10,727 nucleotides of DNA. Source: Pseudomonadota bacterium. GTDB lineage: Bacteria; Pseudomonadota; Gammaproteobacteria; Legionellales; Legionellaceae. The notes beneath the pieces are model-generated. The model was given only the letters and a program-made list of their open reading frames with translations. It ran no database searches and was not told where the DNA came from. The stretch lies in the NCBI GenBank assembly GCA_021807845.1, contig JAKBCM010000031.1:1-10727 (forward strand), written 5' to 3'. Positions 1 through 7,867 of the stretch are shown piece after piece (position 1 is the first letter of the stretch; each line of letters begins with the position of its first letter). The translations under genes and the position numbers were made by a program.

Positions 1-5
1 TATTT

Positions 6-54
6 ACCTTCTCCTCAGGCATGGGGAGAAGGTGCCCGTAGGGCGGATGAGGGG
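6..54. repeat. GC-rich palindromic dispersed-repeat fragment
   Basis: Two adjacent inverted repeats are visible: ACCTTCTCC (6-14) pairs with GGAGAAGGT (25-33), and GCCC (34-37) pairs with GGGC (41-44) around GTA. A GGATGAGGGG tail follows. The composition is far more GC-rich than the rest of the window. The 'GGGAGAAGGTGCCCG-AGGGCGGATGAGGGG' pattern resembles a class of intergenic repeats common in proteobacterial genomes (recalled, not searched). The element may continue upstream of the window. It could also be part of the transcript end of an upstream gene, but there is no T-tract. Confidence 0.55.
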
Positions 55-156
55 TTGTTTGGACGGAGTTCTTTTCCGATGTTTGCCCCAAAGGGGCTGG
101 GGTGCTCTGGATGACTGCCATTGATGAAGTTTTATTAGCCATTCTAGCCTCACTTC
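55..156. other. Intergenic stretch upstream of ndk
   Basis: No open reading frame with coding character is seen here. It holds a short hairpin, GCCCC-AAA-GGGGC (85-97), without a T-run, so it is not a convincing terminator. Further on, ATGAAGT (124-130) and ACTTCAT (152-158) form a 7-bp inverted repeat with a 21-base spacer that flanks the promoter region of ndk. Nothing else can be supported. Confidence 0.4.
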
Positions 157-165
157 ATGTATAAT
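135..165 (+). promoter_or_regulatory. Predicted sigma70 promoter of ndk
   Basis: A perfect TATAAT -10 box lies at 160-165. The -35 is poor: TTAGCC at 135-140 with a 19-base spacer is the best candidate. A start of transcription near 172 would give a leader of about 20 bases before the ndk ATG, including the GGAG ribosome-binding site at 181-184. The -10 overlaps an in-frame upstream ATG at 157, which therefore cannot be the ndk start if this promoter is used. Confidence 0.55.
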
Positions 166-192
166 GCTCCATTTTTATTTGGAGTCTTTATC

Positions 193-621
193 ATGGCTGT
201 GGAATTAACTTTATCTATTATTAAACCAGATGCTGTTGCCAAATCAGTTATTGGTCAAATTTATACCAGATTTGAACAGGCTGGTTTAAATATTGTTGCT
301 GCTAAAATGGCACAACTGACACGTCAACAAGCTGAGGGATTTTATGCGGTGCATAAGGAAAGACCTTTTTTTAACGATCTCGTATCATTTATGATCTCAG
401 GTCCTGTCATGATTCAAGTTTTACAAGGTCAAGACGCGATTATGAAAAATCGTGAAATCATGGGTGCTACGAATCCTAAAGATGCGGCTCCCGGAACGAT
501 TCGAGCTGATTTTGCAGACAGCATCGACGCAAATGCCGTTCATGGTTCAGACAGTCCTGAAACTGCCAAAGTAGAAATCGCCTACTTTTTCGAACCCCAT
601 GAATTGTGTCAACGCACCTAA
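193..621 (+). CDS. ndk: Nucleoside diphosphate kinase
   Basis: This 142-residue protein transfers the gamma phosphate from ATP to other (d)NDPs through a phosphohistidine intermediate, balancing cytosolic NTP and dNTP pools. The fold signatures are all present: KPDAV with Lys11, Tyr51, Arg87 in [12 protein letters not shown], Arg104, Asn114, and the active-site histidine His117 in NAVHGSDS. The length equals the usual 141-143. An earlier in-frame ATG at 157 would add 12 hydrophobic residues, but it sits inside the TATAAT box. The ATG at 193 has GGAG 8 bases upstream, and [14 protein letters not shown] is the normal family N-terminus. rlmN begins 16 bases after the stop, so co-transcription is likely. 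Identification is very secure. Confidence 0.97.
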   Translation: MAVELTLSIIKPDAVAKSVIGQIYTRFEQAGLNIVAAKMAQLTRQQAEGFYAVHKERPFFNDLVSFMISGPVMIQVLQGQDAIMKNREIMGATNPKDAAPGTIRADFADSIDANAVHGSDSPETAKVEIAYFFEPHELCQRT

Positions 622-637
622 TATTTCGGAATCACTG

Positions 638-1762
638 ATGAGTCAGAAAATCAATCTGTTAAATTTCAATCATCAGCAATTGCGTCAATTGATGACTGAA
701 TGGGGCGAAAAACCCTATCGGGCAACTCAATTGATGCAATGGATTCATCAATCGGGTTTAAAAGATTTTAGTCAAATGACTAATCTTGGTAAGGTACTTT
801 CTGCCAGATTTCATGAGCTGGCTGAAATTAGCTTGCCTGAAATCGTAAGCTGCCAGAAATCTTCTGATGGGACACATAAATGGCTACTCAAATTAGAGTG
901 TGGGAATTGTATTGAAACCGTATTCATTCCTGAAACCAATAGAGGGACATTGTGCGTTTCATCGCAAGTGGGTTGTGCGCTAAATTGTAGTTTTTGTTCT
1001 ACCGCCAAACAGGGGTTTAATCGAAATTTAACGACCGCTGAAATCATTGGCCAAGTGTGGTTGGCTGTTCGTTTCTTGTCACGAAACAATGGCGTTCACG
1101 ATAAGCATATTACCAACGTGGTCATGATGGGAATGGGAGAGCCACTCTTAAACTTTGACAATGTGGTCAGCGCAATGGATTTGATGATGGATGATTATGC
1201 TTATGGTTTGTCTAAAAGACGAGTCACCTTAAGCACTTCGGGAGTTATTCCTGATATGTTGCGTTTACGAGAGTGCAGTCCTGTTTCTCTTGCCGTATCT
1301 CTTCATGCTCCCACAGATGAATTACGCAATGAACTGGTTCCCATCAACAAAAAATACCCATTGGCAGAGTTAATGGAACTGTGTAAACAGTATTTTATAA
1401 ATGAGCCAAGACGAGTGGTGACCTTTGAGTATGTGATGTTGAAAGGTGTGAATGATCAACCTGAGCACGCAGAACAATTGATTAAACTACTGAAGAATGT
1501 CCCTTCCAAAGTAAATTTGATCCCATTTAACCCATTTCCAATGACAGAATACCAACGGTCTTCTCAAGCCACGATTGATTCTTTTCGTGATAAATTGGTA
1601 CAAAAGGGAATCAACACCATTACCAGAAAAACGCGTGGAGATGATATTGATGCAGCTTGCGGCCAACTGGCGGGTGAAGTACAAGATAGAACCAGTAGGT
1701 CTAGAAGATGGCAAAAAATTCATTTTATGCCCATGGAAGATCAAATGGGTAGGTCTAAATAA
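638..1762 (+). CDS. rlmN: Dual-specificity RNA methyltransferase RlmN
   Basis: This radical-SAM enzyme makes 2-methyladenosine at A2503 of 23S rRNA and at A37 of certain tRNAs, supporting translational accuracy. With the start chosen here it has 374 residues (E. coli 384). The CxxxCxxC 4Fe-4S motif is Cys113-Cys117-Cys120 within [17 protein letters not shown]. The two mechanistic cysteines are seen as Cys106 (TLCVSSQ) and Cys341 (DAACGQL). The MGMGEPLLN segment (164-172) and the [17 protein letters not shown] block near the C-terminus are family hallmarks. An ATG at 599 would overlap ndk by 23 bases but has no ribosome-binding site and encodes unconserved residues. The ATG at 638 has GGA 7 bases upstream and leads quickly into KINLLNF, the conserved N-terminus. 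The start is less certain than the identity. Confidence 0.95.
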   Translation: MSQKINLLNFNHQQLRQLMTEWGEKPYRATQLMQWIHQSGLKDFSQMTNLGKVLSARFHELAEISLPEIVSCQKSSDGTHKWLLKLECGNCIETVFIPETNRGTLCVSSQVGCALNCSFCSTAKQGFNRNLTTAEIIGQVWLAVRFLSRNNGVHDKHITNVVMMGMGEPLLNFDNVVSAMDLMMDDYAYGLSKRRVTLSTSGVIPDMLRLRECSPVSLAVSLHAPTDELRNELVPINKKYPLAELMELCKQYFINEPRRVVTFEYVMLKGVNDQPEHAEQLIKLLKNVPSKVNLIPFNPFPMTEYQRSSQATIDSFRDKLVQKGINTITRKTRGDDIDAACGQLAGEVQDRTSRSRRWQKIHFMPMEDQMGRSK

Positions 1763-1792
1763 GGCTTCTTAATCTCCCAATTCACGGTTATT

Positions 1793-1885
1793 CTAAATTC
1801 AGCAGTTGAATTGTAGCGAGAACCAATAATGTGATTAAGATTCAGAGCGCTATGGGCTTGAAGTATATTCAACTGCTGAATTTAG
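1793..1885. repeat. 19-bp perfect inverted repeat, each arm a dyad
   Basis: CTAAATTCAGCAGTTGAAT (1793-1811) is exactly reverse-complemented at 1867-1885, with a 55-base gap. Each arm contains its own dyad, ATTCA-N5-TGAAT, at 1797-1811 and 1867-1881, with centres 70 bases apart. A weaker inner stem is possible: GTAGCG (1813-1818) with CGCTAT (1848-1853), including one G-T pair. The downstream dyad lies between the -35 and -10 of the pilW promoter. It may be a paired operator, or a very small palindromic (MITE-like) element. There is no T-tract, so a terminator for rlmN is unlikely. Confidence 0.75.
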
Positions 1886-1893
1886 GTTATAAT
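1865..1893 (+). promoter_or_regulatory. Predicted promoter of the pilW-der gene cluster
   Basis: A perfect TATAAT is at 1888-1893. With a 17-base spacer the -35 would be TATTCA (1865-1870), which matches the consensus at only three positions, so activation or a weak promoter is plausible. The right arm of the 19-bp inverted repeat covers nearly the whole -35 to -10 interval. Transcription would start around 1900, about 29 bases before the pilW start. Confidence 0.5.
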
Positions 1894-1928
1894 CACCCCC
1901 TTGATTTTCTTCGTTTGTGAGGAATGTA

Positions 1929-2723
1929 GTGAAATTTTACCGCCTTTTACCTGTGATTTTTTTATTGTTTTTGCAATCTTGCCAAAATAATCATCAAAAA
2001 GCTGGGGAATCCAAAGACACACCTCCTCCATTTACGCTTAGAAATAAAACAGCGAAATTGAATGAGGCTGCAACATACAATACACAATTAGGCTTAGCAT
2101 ACTTAAAGCAAGGAGATAGAGTGCGTGCGAAGCATAAGTTGATGTTAGCACTTAAACAAGCGCCTAATTCTCCGCTCGTGAATGCATCACTGGCGTACTT
2201 TATGGAAAAAAGTGGTGATCTAGATTCTGCAAAAACCTATTATAAAAAGGCAATGGCATTAGCGCCTGGAGCGGGTGCTGAGTACAATAATTATGGCACT
2301 TTTTTATGTCGGCAAGGTTTTTATAAAGAAGCAGATGGTTACTTTTTAAAAGCCATCAAGGACATCAAATATGAACATACTGCTGCTGCCTATGAAAATG
2401 CAGGCTTATGTGCGCTAAAAGTTCCCAATCAAGAGCAAGCCTCTTTCTATTTTAACAAAGCATTAGAGCAAGATCCTTCACGGGCTCAATCTTTATATGA
2501 GTTAGTCAACATCGAATTGAAGCAAGAACATTTTAATAAAGCATTGTCCTATTTACAAAAATACCCTAACCTCTCTATGCATGAAAAAACATTCCTAACC
2601 ATGGCAGTAGATATGGCAAATAGGACTGGAAATCCTAAATTGGCAGAGGAATATCAAAAAAAATTACAGAGCTTTTCGGACCAGACCGGAGAAAAAGATG
2701 AATACAACAATCATAGTGGATGA
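1929..2723 (+). CDS. pilW: Type IV pilus biogenesis/stability lipoprotein PilW (PilF)
   Basis: The product is an outer-membrane lipoprotein of tetratricopeptide repeats. The P. aeruginosa homologue (PilF) is the pilotin that delivers and assembles the PilQ secretin. With the GTG at 1929 the protein has 264 residues. It opens with a short basic segment and a hydrophobic stretch ending in the lipobox LQSC, so Cys18 is the lipidated residue. A Lys/Pro-rich linker is followed by several TPR helices from about residue 50 to 245, for example 50-82, 84-116 and 154-186, with typical LAYLKQGD and ALKQAPNSPL patterns. GTG 1929 is preferred over the in-frame GTG at 1917 because GAGGA (1919-1923) is then correctly spaced as ribosome-binding site. 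Its end overlaps rodZ by 26 bases. Confidence 0.9.
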   Translation: MKFYRLLPVIFLLFLQSCQNNHQKAGESKDTPPPFTLRNKTAKLNEAATYNTQLGLAYLKQGDRVRAKHKLMLALKQAPNSPLVNASLAYFMEKSGDLDSAKTYYKKAMALAPGAGAEYNNYGTFLCRQGFYKEADGYFLKAIKDIKYEHTAAAYENAGLCALKVPNQEQASFYFNKALEQDPSRAQSLYELVNIELKQEHFNKALSYLQKYPNLSMHEKTFLTMAVDMANRTGNPKLAEEYQKKLQSFSDQTGEKDEYNNHSG

Positions 2724-3264
2724 AATCATTGAAACCAATCAGAATACGACTCCTGGTGAGTTTTTATCCGCTGCGCGCCTGGAAAAAGGGTATACTATTG
2801 ACTATGTTGCGGGAAAGCTACACTTGCGAGTACGCACACTTGAACTTTTAGAGGCTGATGACTATAAAAGCTTGCCTGAGCCTGTTTTTATCAAAGGTTA
2901 CATACGGGCTTATTCAAAATTTTTAGGCGTTTCTCCTGAGCCTTTATTAGACACCTTTAATCAAACATACCGTTCTGATCGTCATCCAGAAAGAACCTTG
3001 TGGCAAAGTCGTAGAGAAACGAATCATGCCGAACATGCGATTCGTTGGGTGACAGGTTTTTTTGCTCTGATTGTTTTGGTAGCGGTCGCTATGTGGTGGT
3101 ACAAAAACAAGGATAATGAGCCTTTGTTCCCAACCAATACCACTAGCGCGAACAATACATCCAATAAATCTGAAACAGAGATTCGATTGACTGATCTTTC
3201 TAAAATGAGATCATTATTGTCCTCAAATAGTCAACTGGATAGCTTGGAGAAAACGGGTGGCTGA
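2698..3264 (+). CDS. rodZ: RodZ-family helix-turn-helix membrane protein, short form
   Basis: RodZ links the MreB cytoskeleton to the cell-wall elongation machinery. This 188-residue protein has the cytoplasmic Xre-like HTH_25 domain at about 18-85 (GEFLSAARLEKGYTID, then LEADDYKSLPEPVFIKGYIRAY, a RodZ hallmark). A basic juxtamembrane segment and one transmembrane helix follow at about 116-135. The periplasmic part is only about 50 residues, Asn/Ser/Thr-rich, without the beta-sheet DUF4115 domain that brings E. coli RodZ to 337 residues. There is no internal stop remnant: the gene ends cleanly by overlapping hisS by 8 bases. The start has GGAG 6 bases upstream and lies inside pilW, suggesting translational coupling. 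Family membership is solid. Retained cell-shape function is an inference. Confidence 0.88.
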   Translation: MNTTIIVDEIIETNQNTTPGEFLSAARLEKGYTIDYVAGKLHLRVRTLELLEADDYKSLPEPVFIKGYIRAYSKFLGVSPEPLLDTFNQTYRSDRHPERTLWQSRRETNHAEHAIRWVTGFFALIVLVAVAMWWYKNKDNEPLFPTNTTSANNTSNKSETEIRLTDLSKMRSLLSSNSQLDSLEKTGG

Positions 3265-4531
3265 CTATATTCAAGCAATACGTGGAATGAATGACATATT
3301 GCCAAATGCCATACCATATTGGAATTATCTGGAGCAAACATTTGCTCAGTGTTTACAAAATTATGGGTATCAAGAAATTCGCTTGCCTTTGATAGAAAGC
3401 ACTCAATTGTTCAAGCGAACGATAGGTGAGGTGACAGATATCGTTGAAAAAGAAATGTATACTTTCAACGATTTGAATGGGGAAAGCCTTAGTTTAAGAC
3501 CAGAAGGCACAGCAGGTTGTGTTCGTGCTTGCTTAGAGCATGGATTACTCTATAATCAACAACAAAAATTATGGTATTGTGGGCCGATGTTTCGTCATGA
3601 AAGGCCTCAGAAAGGACGTTACAGACAATTCTACCAACTGGGGGTTGAAGCTTTTGGTATTTCAGGTGTTGCCATTGATTTGGAATTGATTGCCATATGT
3701 AAGCGGTTATGGGATAAGTTGGGCTTGACTCATGCTGTAGAATTGCAGATCAATACGCTTGGCACCCTTGAGGAACGACAGAAGTTTCGAGAGATATTGG
3801 TACAATATTTTAAACCAAGGTTCAATGATCTGGATGAGGATAGTAAGCGTCGCCTAGATAGGAATCCTTTACGTATTCTTGATAGCAAAAATCCACATAT
3901 GCAATCATTAATCAAAGAGGCCCCAAAGCTCATTGATGTGATTAGCGAGGAAAGCCGTCAATATTTCTTTAGTCTTTGCCAGGGATTAAAAGAATTAGGC
4001 ATCCCTTTTGTACATCATCCTTTTTTGGTGCGTGGTTTGGATTATTATGGACAAACGGTTTTTGAATGGGTAACAGATAGATTAGGCAGTCAAGCAACGA
4101 TTTGTGCAGGTGGTCGATTTGATAAGTTGATTGAGCACTTAGGCGGTCAATCAACGCCTGCAATTGGTTTTGCCATGGGTGCTGAGCGATTAATCTTATT
4201 GATGGAAACACTTGGTATCAACCCCATCAAGACAACAAGCCCGCATCTGTATTTTATGGCAGTTGGGGAAGAAGCTTTAAAGCAAGCACTTGTTCTTGCC
4301 GAAGCGTTGCGAAATGACGGTTGGATAGTCATTGTGAACACAGCCGGTGGGAGTTTTAAAAGTCAGTTTAAAAAAGCAGATAAAAGTGACGCGCGTTTGG
4401 CATTGATTCTGGGTATCGATGAAGTGCGAGATCATACGGTGAGTGTTAAAGATTTACGTCAATCAGGTGAGCAGGTCACTATTTCTCACAATCGACTAAA
4501 TGCATACATAAAAGACTATTTGTCAAAATGA
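3257..4531 (+). CDS. hisS: Histidyl-tRNA synthetase
   Basis: This class II aminoacyl-tRNA synthetase charges tRNA-His in the cytosol. It has 424 residues, the same as E. coli HisRS. The N-terminal IRGMNDILP (8-16) leads to motif 1. Motif 2 with the ATP-binding arginine is MFRHERPQKGRYRQFYQ (111-127). The histidine-specific signature RGLDYYGQTVFEW (259-271) carries the catalytic Arg259, and AGGRFD is at 284-289. Motif 3 is AIGFAMGAERL (302-312). The anticodon-binding domain follows from about 330. The start is GTG with GGAGA (3246-3250) six bases upstream, inside the 3' end of rodZ. In E. coli ispG lies between rodZ and hisS; here the two genes overlap directly. The identification is secure. 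Confidence 0.97.
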   Translation: MADYIQAIRGMNDILPNAIPYWNYLEQTFAQCLQNYGYQEIRLPLIESTQLFKRTIGEVTDIVEKEMYTFNDLNGESLSLRPEGTAGCVRACLEHGLLYNQQQKLWYCGPMFRHERPQKGRYRQFYQLGVEAFGISGVAIDLELIAICKRLWDKLGLTHAVELQINTLGTLEERQKFREILVQYFKPRFNDLDEDSKRRLDRNPLRILDSKNPHMQSLIKEAPKLIDVISEESRQYFFSLCQGLKELGIPFVHHPFLVRGLDYYGQTVFEWVTDRLGSQATICAGGRFDKLIEHLGGQSTPAIGFAMGAERLILLMETLGINPIKTTSPHLYFMAVGEEALKQALVLAEALRNDGWIVIVNTAGGSFKSQFKKADKSDARLALILGIDEVRDHTVSVKDLRQSGEQVTISHNRLNAYIKDYLSK

Positions 4532-4546
4532 ATGAGGAGAACCAAC

Positions 4547-5221
4547 ATGTCTGTGTACATGACTGAGGCAGAGCAACTAGAAGCCATCAAAAAATGGTGG
4601 AAACGGTATAGTAATGTCATCACAGTCATTTTATCTGTCATATTATTAGTCATTTCTGGATTTAAATATTGGAACTGGCATCAAGCAAAAATAGAGCAAC
4701 AAGCTTCTAATGCTTATGAACATCTGATGGTAGCTTTTTCAAACCATGACAATAAAAGTGTTTATGGTTTTGCTAATCAATTGTTGGCTGACTATGGGCA
4801 AACGGTTTATGCTGACGCAGCACGCTTGACGCTTGCTAAGCTTTATGTGTTGAGAGACCGTTATCCTAAAGCACAAGAAGAATTGCAATATGTTGCTACT
4901 CATTCAAAAGTCATGGTGCTACAACAAATTGCCCGAATTCGCTTGGCACGGTTATGGGTCAATTCAAAATCATATGATCAAGCTTTAAATGAATTAAATC
5001 ATATCCAAAGTAGCATCTATAAACCGGTCGTCAATGAATTACGCGGTGATATCTATGCAGCAACGGGTCAATATCAGCAAGCAGTAAGCTCATACCGTGA
5101 AGCTATGAACGAAGTACAAATGAAGGGTATGGGGAATCTAATGTTGGAAATGAAAACCAACGAATTGATTGCTATGTCACAATCCATGACAGATAAACAT
5201 AGCCAAACTGAAACTGCTTAA
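4547..5221 (+). CDS. yfgM: YfgM-family ancillary SecYEG/PpiD-associated TPR protein
   Basis: YfgM is an inner-membrane protein with a periplasmic TPR domain. In E. coli it associates with PpiD at the SecYEG translocon and helps periplasmic protein folding. With this start the protein has 224 residues. It has a short cytoplasmic part ending in WWKRYSN, one transmembrane helix at about 23-40, and a TPR_21-like helical region filling the rest (AARLTLAKLYVLRDRYPKAQ at 91-110, LRGDIYAATGQYQQAV at 165-180). An in-frame ATG at 4532 would swallow the ribosome-binding site. AGGAGA (4535-4540) is six bases before the ATG at 4547, so 4547 is chosen. It sits 15 bases after hisS and 20 before bamB, as in other gammaproteobacteria. 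Confidence 0.9.
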   Translation: MSVYMTEAEQLEAIKKWWKRYSNVITVILSVILLVISGFKYWNWHQAKIEQQASNAYEHLMVAFSNHDNKSVYGFANQLLADYGQTVYADAARLTLAKLYVLRDRYPKAQEELQYVATHSKVMVLQQIARIRLARLWVNSKSYDQALNELNHIQSSIYKPVVNELRGDIYAATGQYQQAVSSYREAMNEVQMKGMGNLMLEMKTNELIAMSQSMTDKHSQTETA

Positions 5222-5241
5222 GAATAAAACTACGAGGATTT

Positions 5242-6408
5242 ATGTTATTTGTAAAACGAAAAATAGTCTATTTGTTATTTTGCTTGATTTTTTTGCCTGC
5301 TTGCACTCAAATCGATAACTACATGTTAGGTAAAGACAATACACCTACTCCTTCGGCTTTGCCTGATGTGCCATCTAAAGCGTCCCTTGTGGAACATTGG
5401 TCTGTGGCTATGGGTAAAGCAAGTTCGGCGGGTAGTTATTTGAAATTAAAGCCTGTGGTTCGCGGTAACGTGATTTATGCAGCAAATGCAAGTGGCGTTG
5501 TGCAGTCTTTCGACAAAAATAATGGGCATCTGCTATGGTCTACGGCATTAGGGGTAGGGCTTATCAGTGGTCCTAGCATTGCTGATGGATACATTGCATT
5601 AGGAAGCAATCGCTCCAGTGTCATACTCCTTAAGCAAAATGATGGTAAAGAAATACAGCAATTTAAAGTGTCGGGTGATGCATTATCAAAACCTGTCATC
5701 ACCCAAAATAAAGTGATTATCAAAACCATCGATGGATATCTCTATGCATTTGATCTGAAATCTGGACAAAAACAATGGATGTCTGAACATGGTTCGCCTA
5801 GTCTCATTTTAAAGGCGAGTTCATCACCTGTGCTTATGGGTAAACTTGCCTTGGTTGGTTTTTCTGATGGAAAGTTAGATGCCATCGATCTGACTTCAGG
5901 TAGTGTGATTTGGCAGCGTAGTATAGCTTATGCCAGTGGATCGAGTGATGTGGAACGATTGGTCGATATTGATGCTGATCCGATCGTACGCGGGGAGGTT
6001 GTGTATTTAGCCACTTATCAAGGCTATATCGGTGCACTTTCATTACAAAGCGGACAATTTGTTTGGCGAAAACCTGCTTCTATTTATAAAAATATGGCGA
6101 TTGATCAATCAACCTTATATGTCACCGATAGCGAAGATATTGTATGGGCGATAGACCGTCATAATGGTCAGGTCAAATGGCAGCAACCTGCATTGAAGGC
6201 TCGTGGATTGACAGAACCCGTGCTCGTTGGTGATCGATTGATTGTTGGAGATAGGACGGGGTATCTACATGTTATTTCTACCTACACTGGTGAATTTCTG
6301 GCACGCAAGCTTTTAAGCGGACCGATTGATATTGCACCTACTATTTCTGGACGTAGTGTCTATGTGATGACCGCTAATGGTAAATTGAGTCGTCTTTCTG
6401 TGAGTTGA
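5242..6408 (+). CDS. bamB: Outer membrane protein assembly factor BamB
   Basis: BamB is an outer-membrane lipoprotein of the BAM complex. It binds BamA and helps fold beta-barrel proteins. The 388-residue product (E. coli 392) starts with a signal peptide ending in the lipobox LPAC, giving Cys21 as the lipidated residue. The rest is an eight-bladed beta-propeller with PQQ-type repeats. Each blade shows the 'G.v.a.d..tG...W' pattern, for example [11 protein letters not shown] (90-100), [10 protein letters not shown] (170-179), [10 protein letters not shown] (215-224) and [10 protein letters not shown] (304-313). [19 protein letters not shown] (238-256) matches the region that carries the BamA-contacting arginine in E. 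coli. An AGGA (5235-5238) lies unusually close to the ATG, but no better in-frame start is present. The stop is five bases before der. Confidence 0.93.
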   Translation: MLFVKRKIVYLLFCLIFLPACTQIDNYMLGKDNTPTPSALPDVPSKASLVEHWSVAMGKASSAGSYLKLKPVVRGNVIYAANASGVVQSFDKNNGHLLWSTALGVGLISGPSIADGYIALGSNRSSVILLKQNDGKEIQQFKVSGDALSKPVITQNKVIIKTIDGYLYAFDLKSGQKQWMSEHGSPSLILKASSSPVLMGKLALVGFSDGKLDAIDLTSGSVIWQRSIAYASGSSDVERLVDIDADPIVRGEVVYLATYQGYIGALSLQSGQFVWRKPASIYKNMAIDQSTLYVTDSEDIVWAIDRHNGQVKWQQPALKARGLTEPVLVGDRLIVGDRTGYLHVISTYTGEFLARKLLSGPIDIAPTISGRSVYVMTANGKLSRLSVS

Positions 6409-6413
6409 TACTT

Positions 6414-7796
6414 ATGATCCCTGTTATTGCTTTGGTCGGACGGCCTAATGTAGGTAAGTCAACCTTATTCAATCGGCTAACGCGCACTCAAGATGCGCTG
6501 GTTGCCGATTTTCCAGGCCTAACTCGTGATAGGCAGTATGGTGAGGCAACATTTAACAACAAATCTTTCATTGTTATTGATACAGGTGGCATAGGGGTCG
6601 ATGATATTGAAGTCGATGCTTTGATGTCTAAACAATCTGAAATCGCATTAATTGAGTCAGACATTGTTTTTTTTATTGTTGATGCCCGATCAGGGTTGAC
6701 TGCTGTTGATCAAACGATTGCCAAACGTCTTAGAAAAATAGGTAAACCCATTCAACTGATTGTCAACAAAATTGACGGTTTAGATGAAGAAATAGTCTGT
6801 TCTGATTTTCAATCTTTAGGGTTTTCTTCTATCTATGGGATATCTGCTACTCATGGTCGTGGGATCCATGCTTTATTAGAAGTAATCACCGATGCATTTG
6901 AACCCATCAAAGAAGAGTTGACCACAGATGATGTGATTAAAATTGCCTTTGCTGGTCGGCCGAATGTGGGTAAATCAACGTTAATTAACCGCATCCTAGG
7001 GGAAGAGCGTGTGGTGGTTTACGATATGCCTGGAACCACAAGAGATAGTATTGCTATCCCCTTTACTCGAGATGAACAAGCCTATCTCCTCATAGATACA
7101 GCAGGTGTTCGCAGACGCTCAAGAGTGGATGAAAAAATTGAAAAATTTTCAGTGATAAAAACGTTACAATCAATTAAAGAATCACATGTTTGCTTGATGA
7201 TTCTTGATGCCAGAGATGGTTTGACTGATCAAGATTTACATTTACTGGGTTTTATCATTGATGCGGGTAAGGCGCTGGTTATTGCGGTCAACAAATGGGA
7301 TGGTTTATCCCTGGATCATAAAGAACAAGTCAAAGAAGAGCTCACACGGCGCTTACAGTTTGCGAATTTTGCAAAAATACGTTTTATTTCTGCATTACAT
7401 GGCAGTGGTGTTGGGATTCTCTTTAAAGATATCCTCCAAGCGTATGCTTCAGCTACTCAAACGATTTCAACGCCAGAAGTCACTCGATTATTACAGGATT
7501 TAACCAATAAACATACCCCCCCTTTGGTCAACGGTCGAAGGATCAAGATGCGTTATGCGCATGCGGGTGGTCATAATCCGCCCTTGATTGTTATCCATGG
7601 GAATCAACTTGATTCTCTTCCTGATAGTTATAAGCGTTATTTGGTGAAAGGATTTACCGAGCACTTAGGCCTCATAGGACCGCCTCTCAAATTGGAGTTT
7701 AAAGGGAGCGCTAACCCTTATAAAGATAAAAAAAATCAACTCACAGATCGACAAATAAAACGAAAAAGACGTCTGATGAAGCATGTTAAGAAATGA
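6414..7796 (+). CDS. der: Ribosome biogenesis GTPase Der (EngA)
   Basis: Der is an essential GTPase needed for 50S subunit maturation. The 460-residue protein has the characteristic tandem G domains. Domain 1 has the P-loop GRPNVGKS (9-16), DTGG (56-59) and NKID (118-121). Domain 2 has GRPNVGKS (181-188), DTAG (228-231) and NKWD (293-296). The KH-like C-terminal domain runs from about 355 to 435 ([16 protein letters not shown] at 375-390), and a Lys/Arg-rich tail ends the protein. A TTG at 6405 would overlap bamB, but [12 protein letters not shown] from the ATG at 6414 is the usual N-terminus. The ribosome-binding site is weak (GAG at 6402-6404), so translation may be coupled to bamB, whose stop is five bases upstream. 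Der closes the conserved block. Confidence 0.97.
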   Translation: MIPVIALVGRPNVGKSTLFNRLTRTQDALVADFPGLTRDRQYGEATFNNKSFIVIDTGGIGVDDIEVDALMSKQSEIALIESDIVFFIVDARSGLTAVDQTIAKRLRKIGKPIQLIVNKIDGLDEEIVCSDFQSLGFSSIYGISATHGRGIHALLEVITDAFEPIKEELTTDDVIKIAFAGRPNVGKSTLINRILGEERVVVYDMPGTTRDSIAIPFTRDEQAYLLIDTAGVRRRSRVDEKIEKFSVIKTLQSIKESHVCLMILDARDGLTDQDLHLLGFIIDAGKALVIAVNKWDGLSLDHKEQVKEELTRRLQFANFAKIRFISALHGSGVGILFKDILQAYASATQTISTPEVTRLLQDLTNKHTPPLVNGRRIKMRYAHAGGHNPPLIVIHGNQLDSLPDSYKRYLVKGFTEHLGLIGPPLKLEFKGSANPYKDKKNQLTDRQIKRKRRLMKHVKK

Positions 7797-7820
7797 GATC
7801 TCATGAACGTGATTTACGTT
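7793..7820. repeat. Two short dyads in the der to EEP-gene gap
   Basis: ATGAGATCTCAT (7793-7804) is a perfect 12-bp palindrome covering the der stop codon. Directly after it, AACGT (7806-7810) and ACGTT (7816-7820) form a 5-bp inverted repeat around GATTT, overlapping the -35 region of the next promoter. Neither is followed by a strong T-run, so a terminator is doubtful. A regulator binding site is possible but unproven. Confidence 0.4.
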
Positions 7821-7838
7821 TAATCAATGTGCTATAAT
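7810..7838 (+). promoter_or_regulatory. Predicted extended -10 promoter of the EEP-domain gene
   Basis: TGCTATAAT (7830-7838) is a perfect extended -10 element (TGn-TATAAT). At a 17-base spacing the -35 would be TGATTT (7810-7815), which is poor, as is common for extended -10 promoters. Transcription from about 7845 would give a leader of about 23 bases containing the GGAG ribosome-binding site at 7857-7860. It indicates that this gene is expressed separately from the der cluster. Confidence 0.6.
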
Positions 7839-7867
7839 AAAAATCAGTATGAGACTGGAGAACTGTG

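Noticed and set aside
85..97. GCCCC-AAA-GGGGC hairpin as terminator
   Set aside because: Only five base pairs and no T-tract, so it is not convincing as a terminator.
157..192. Upstream in-frame ATG extending ndk by 12 residues
   Set aside because: The ATG overlaps the TATAAT box, lacks a ribosome-binding site, and the extra residues are not part of the Ndk family.
599..637. Upstream rlmN start inside ndk
   Set aside because: No Shine-Dalgarno sequence and no conserved residues before 638, although overlap and coupling cannot be fully excluded.
811..1089. Minus-strand open frame of 92 codons within rlmN
   Set aside because: Shadow of the strongly conserved rlmN frame, with no recognisable motif and no promoter or ribosome-binding site.
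7258..7503. Second + strand frame inside der
   Set aside because: Fully overlapped by the second GTPase domain of der, which is well conserved.
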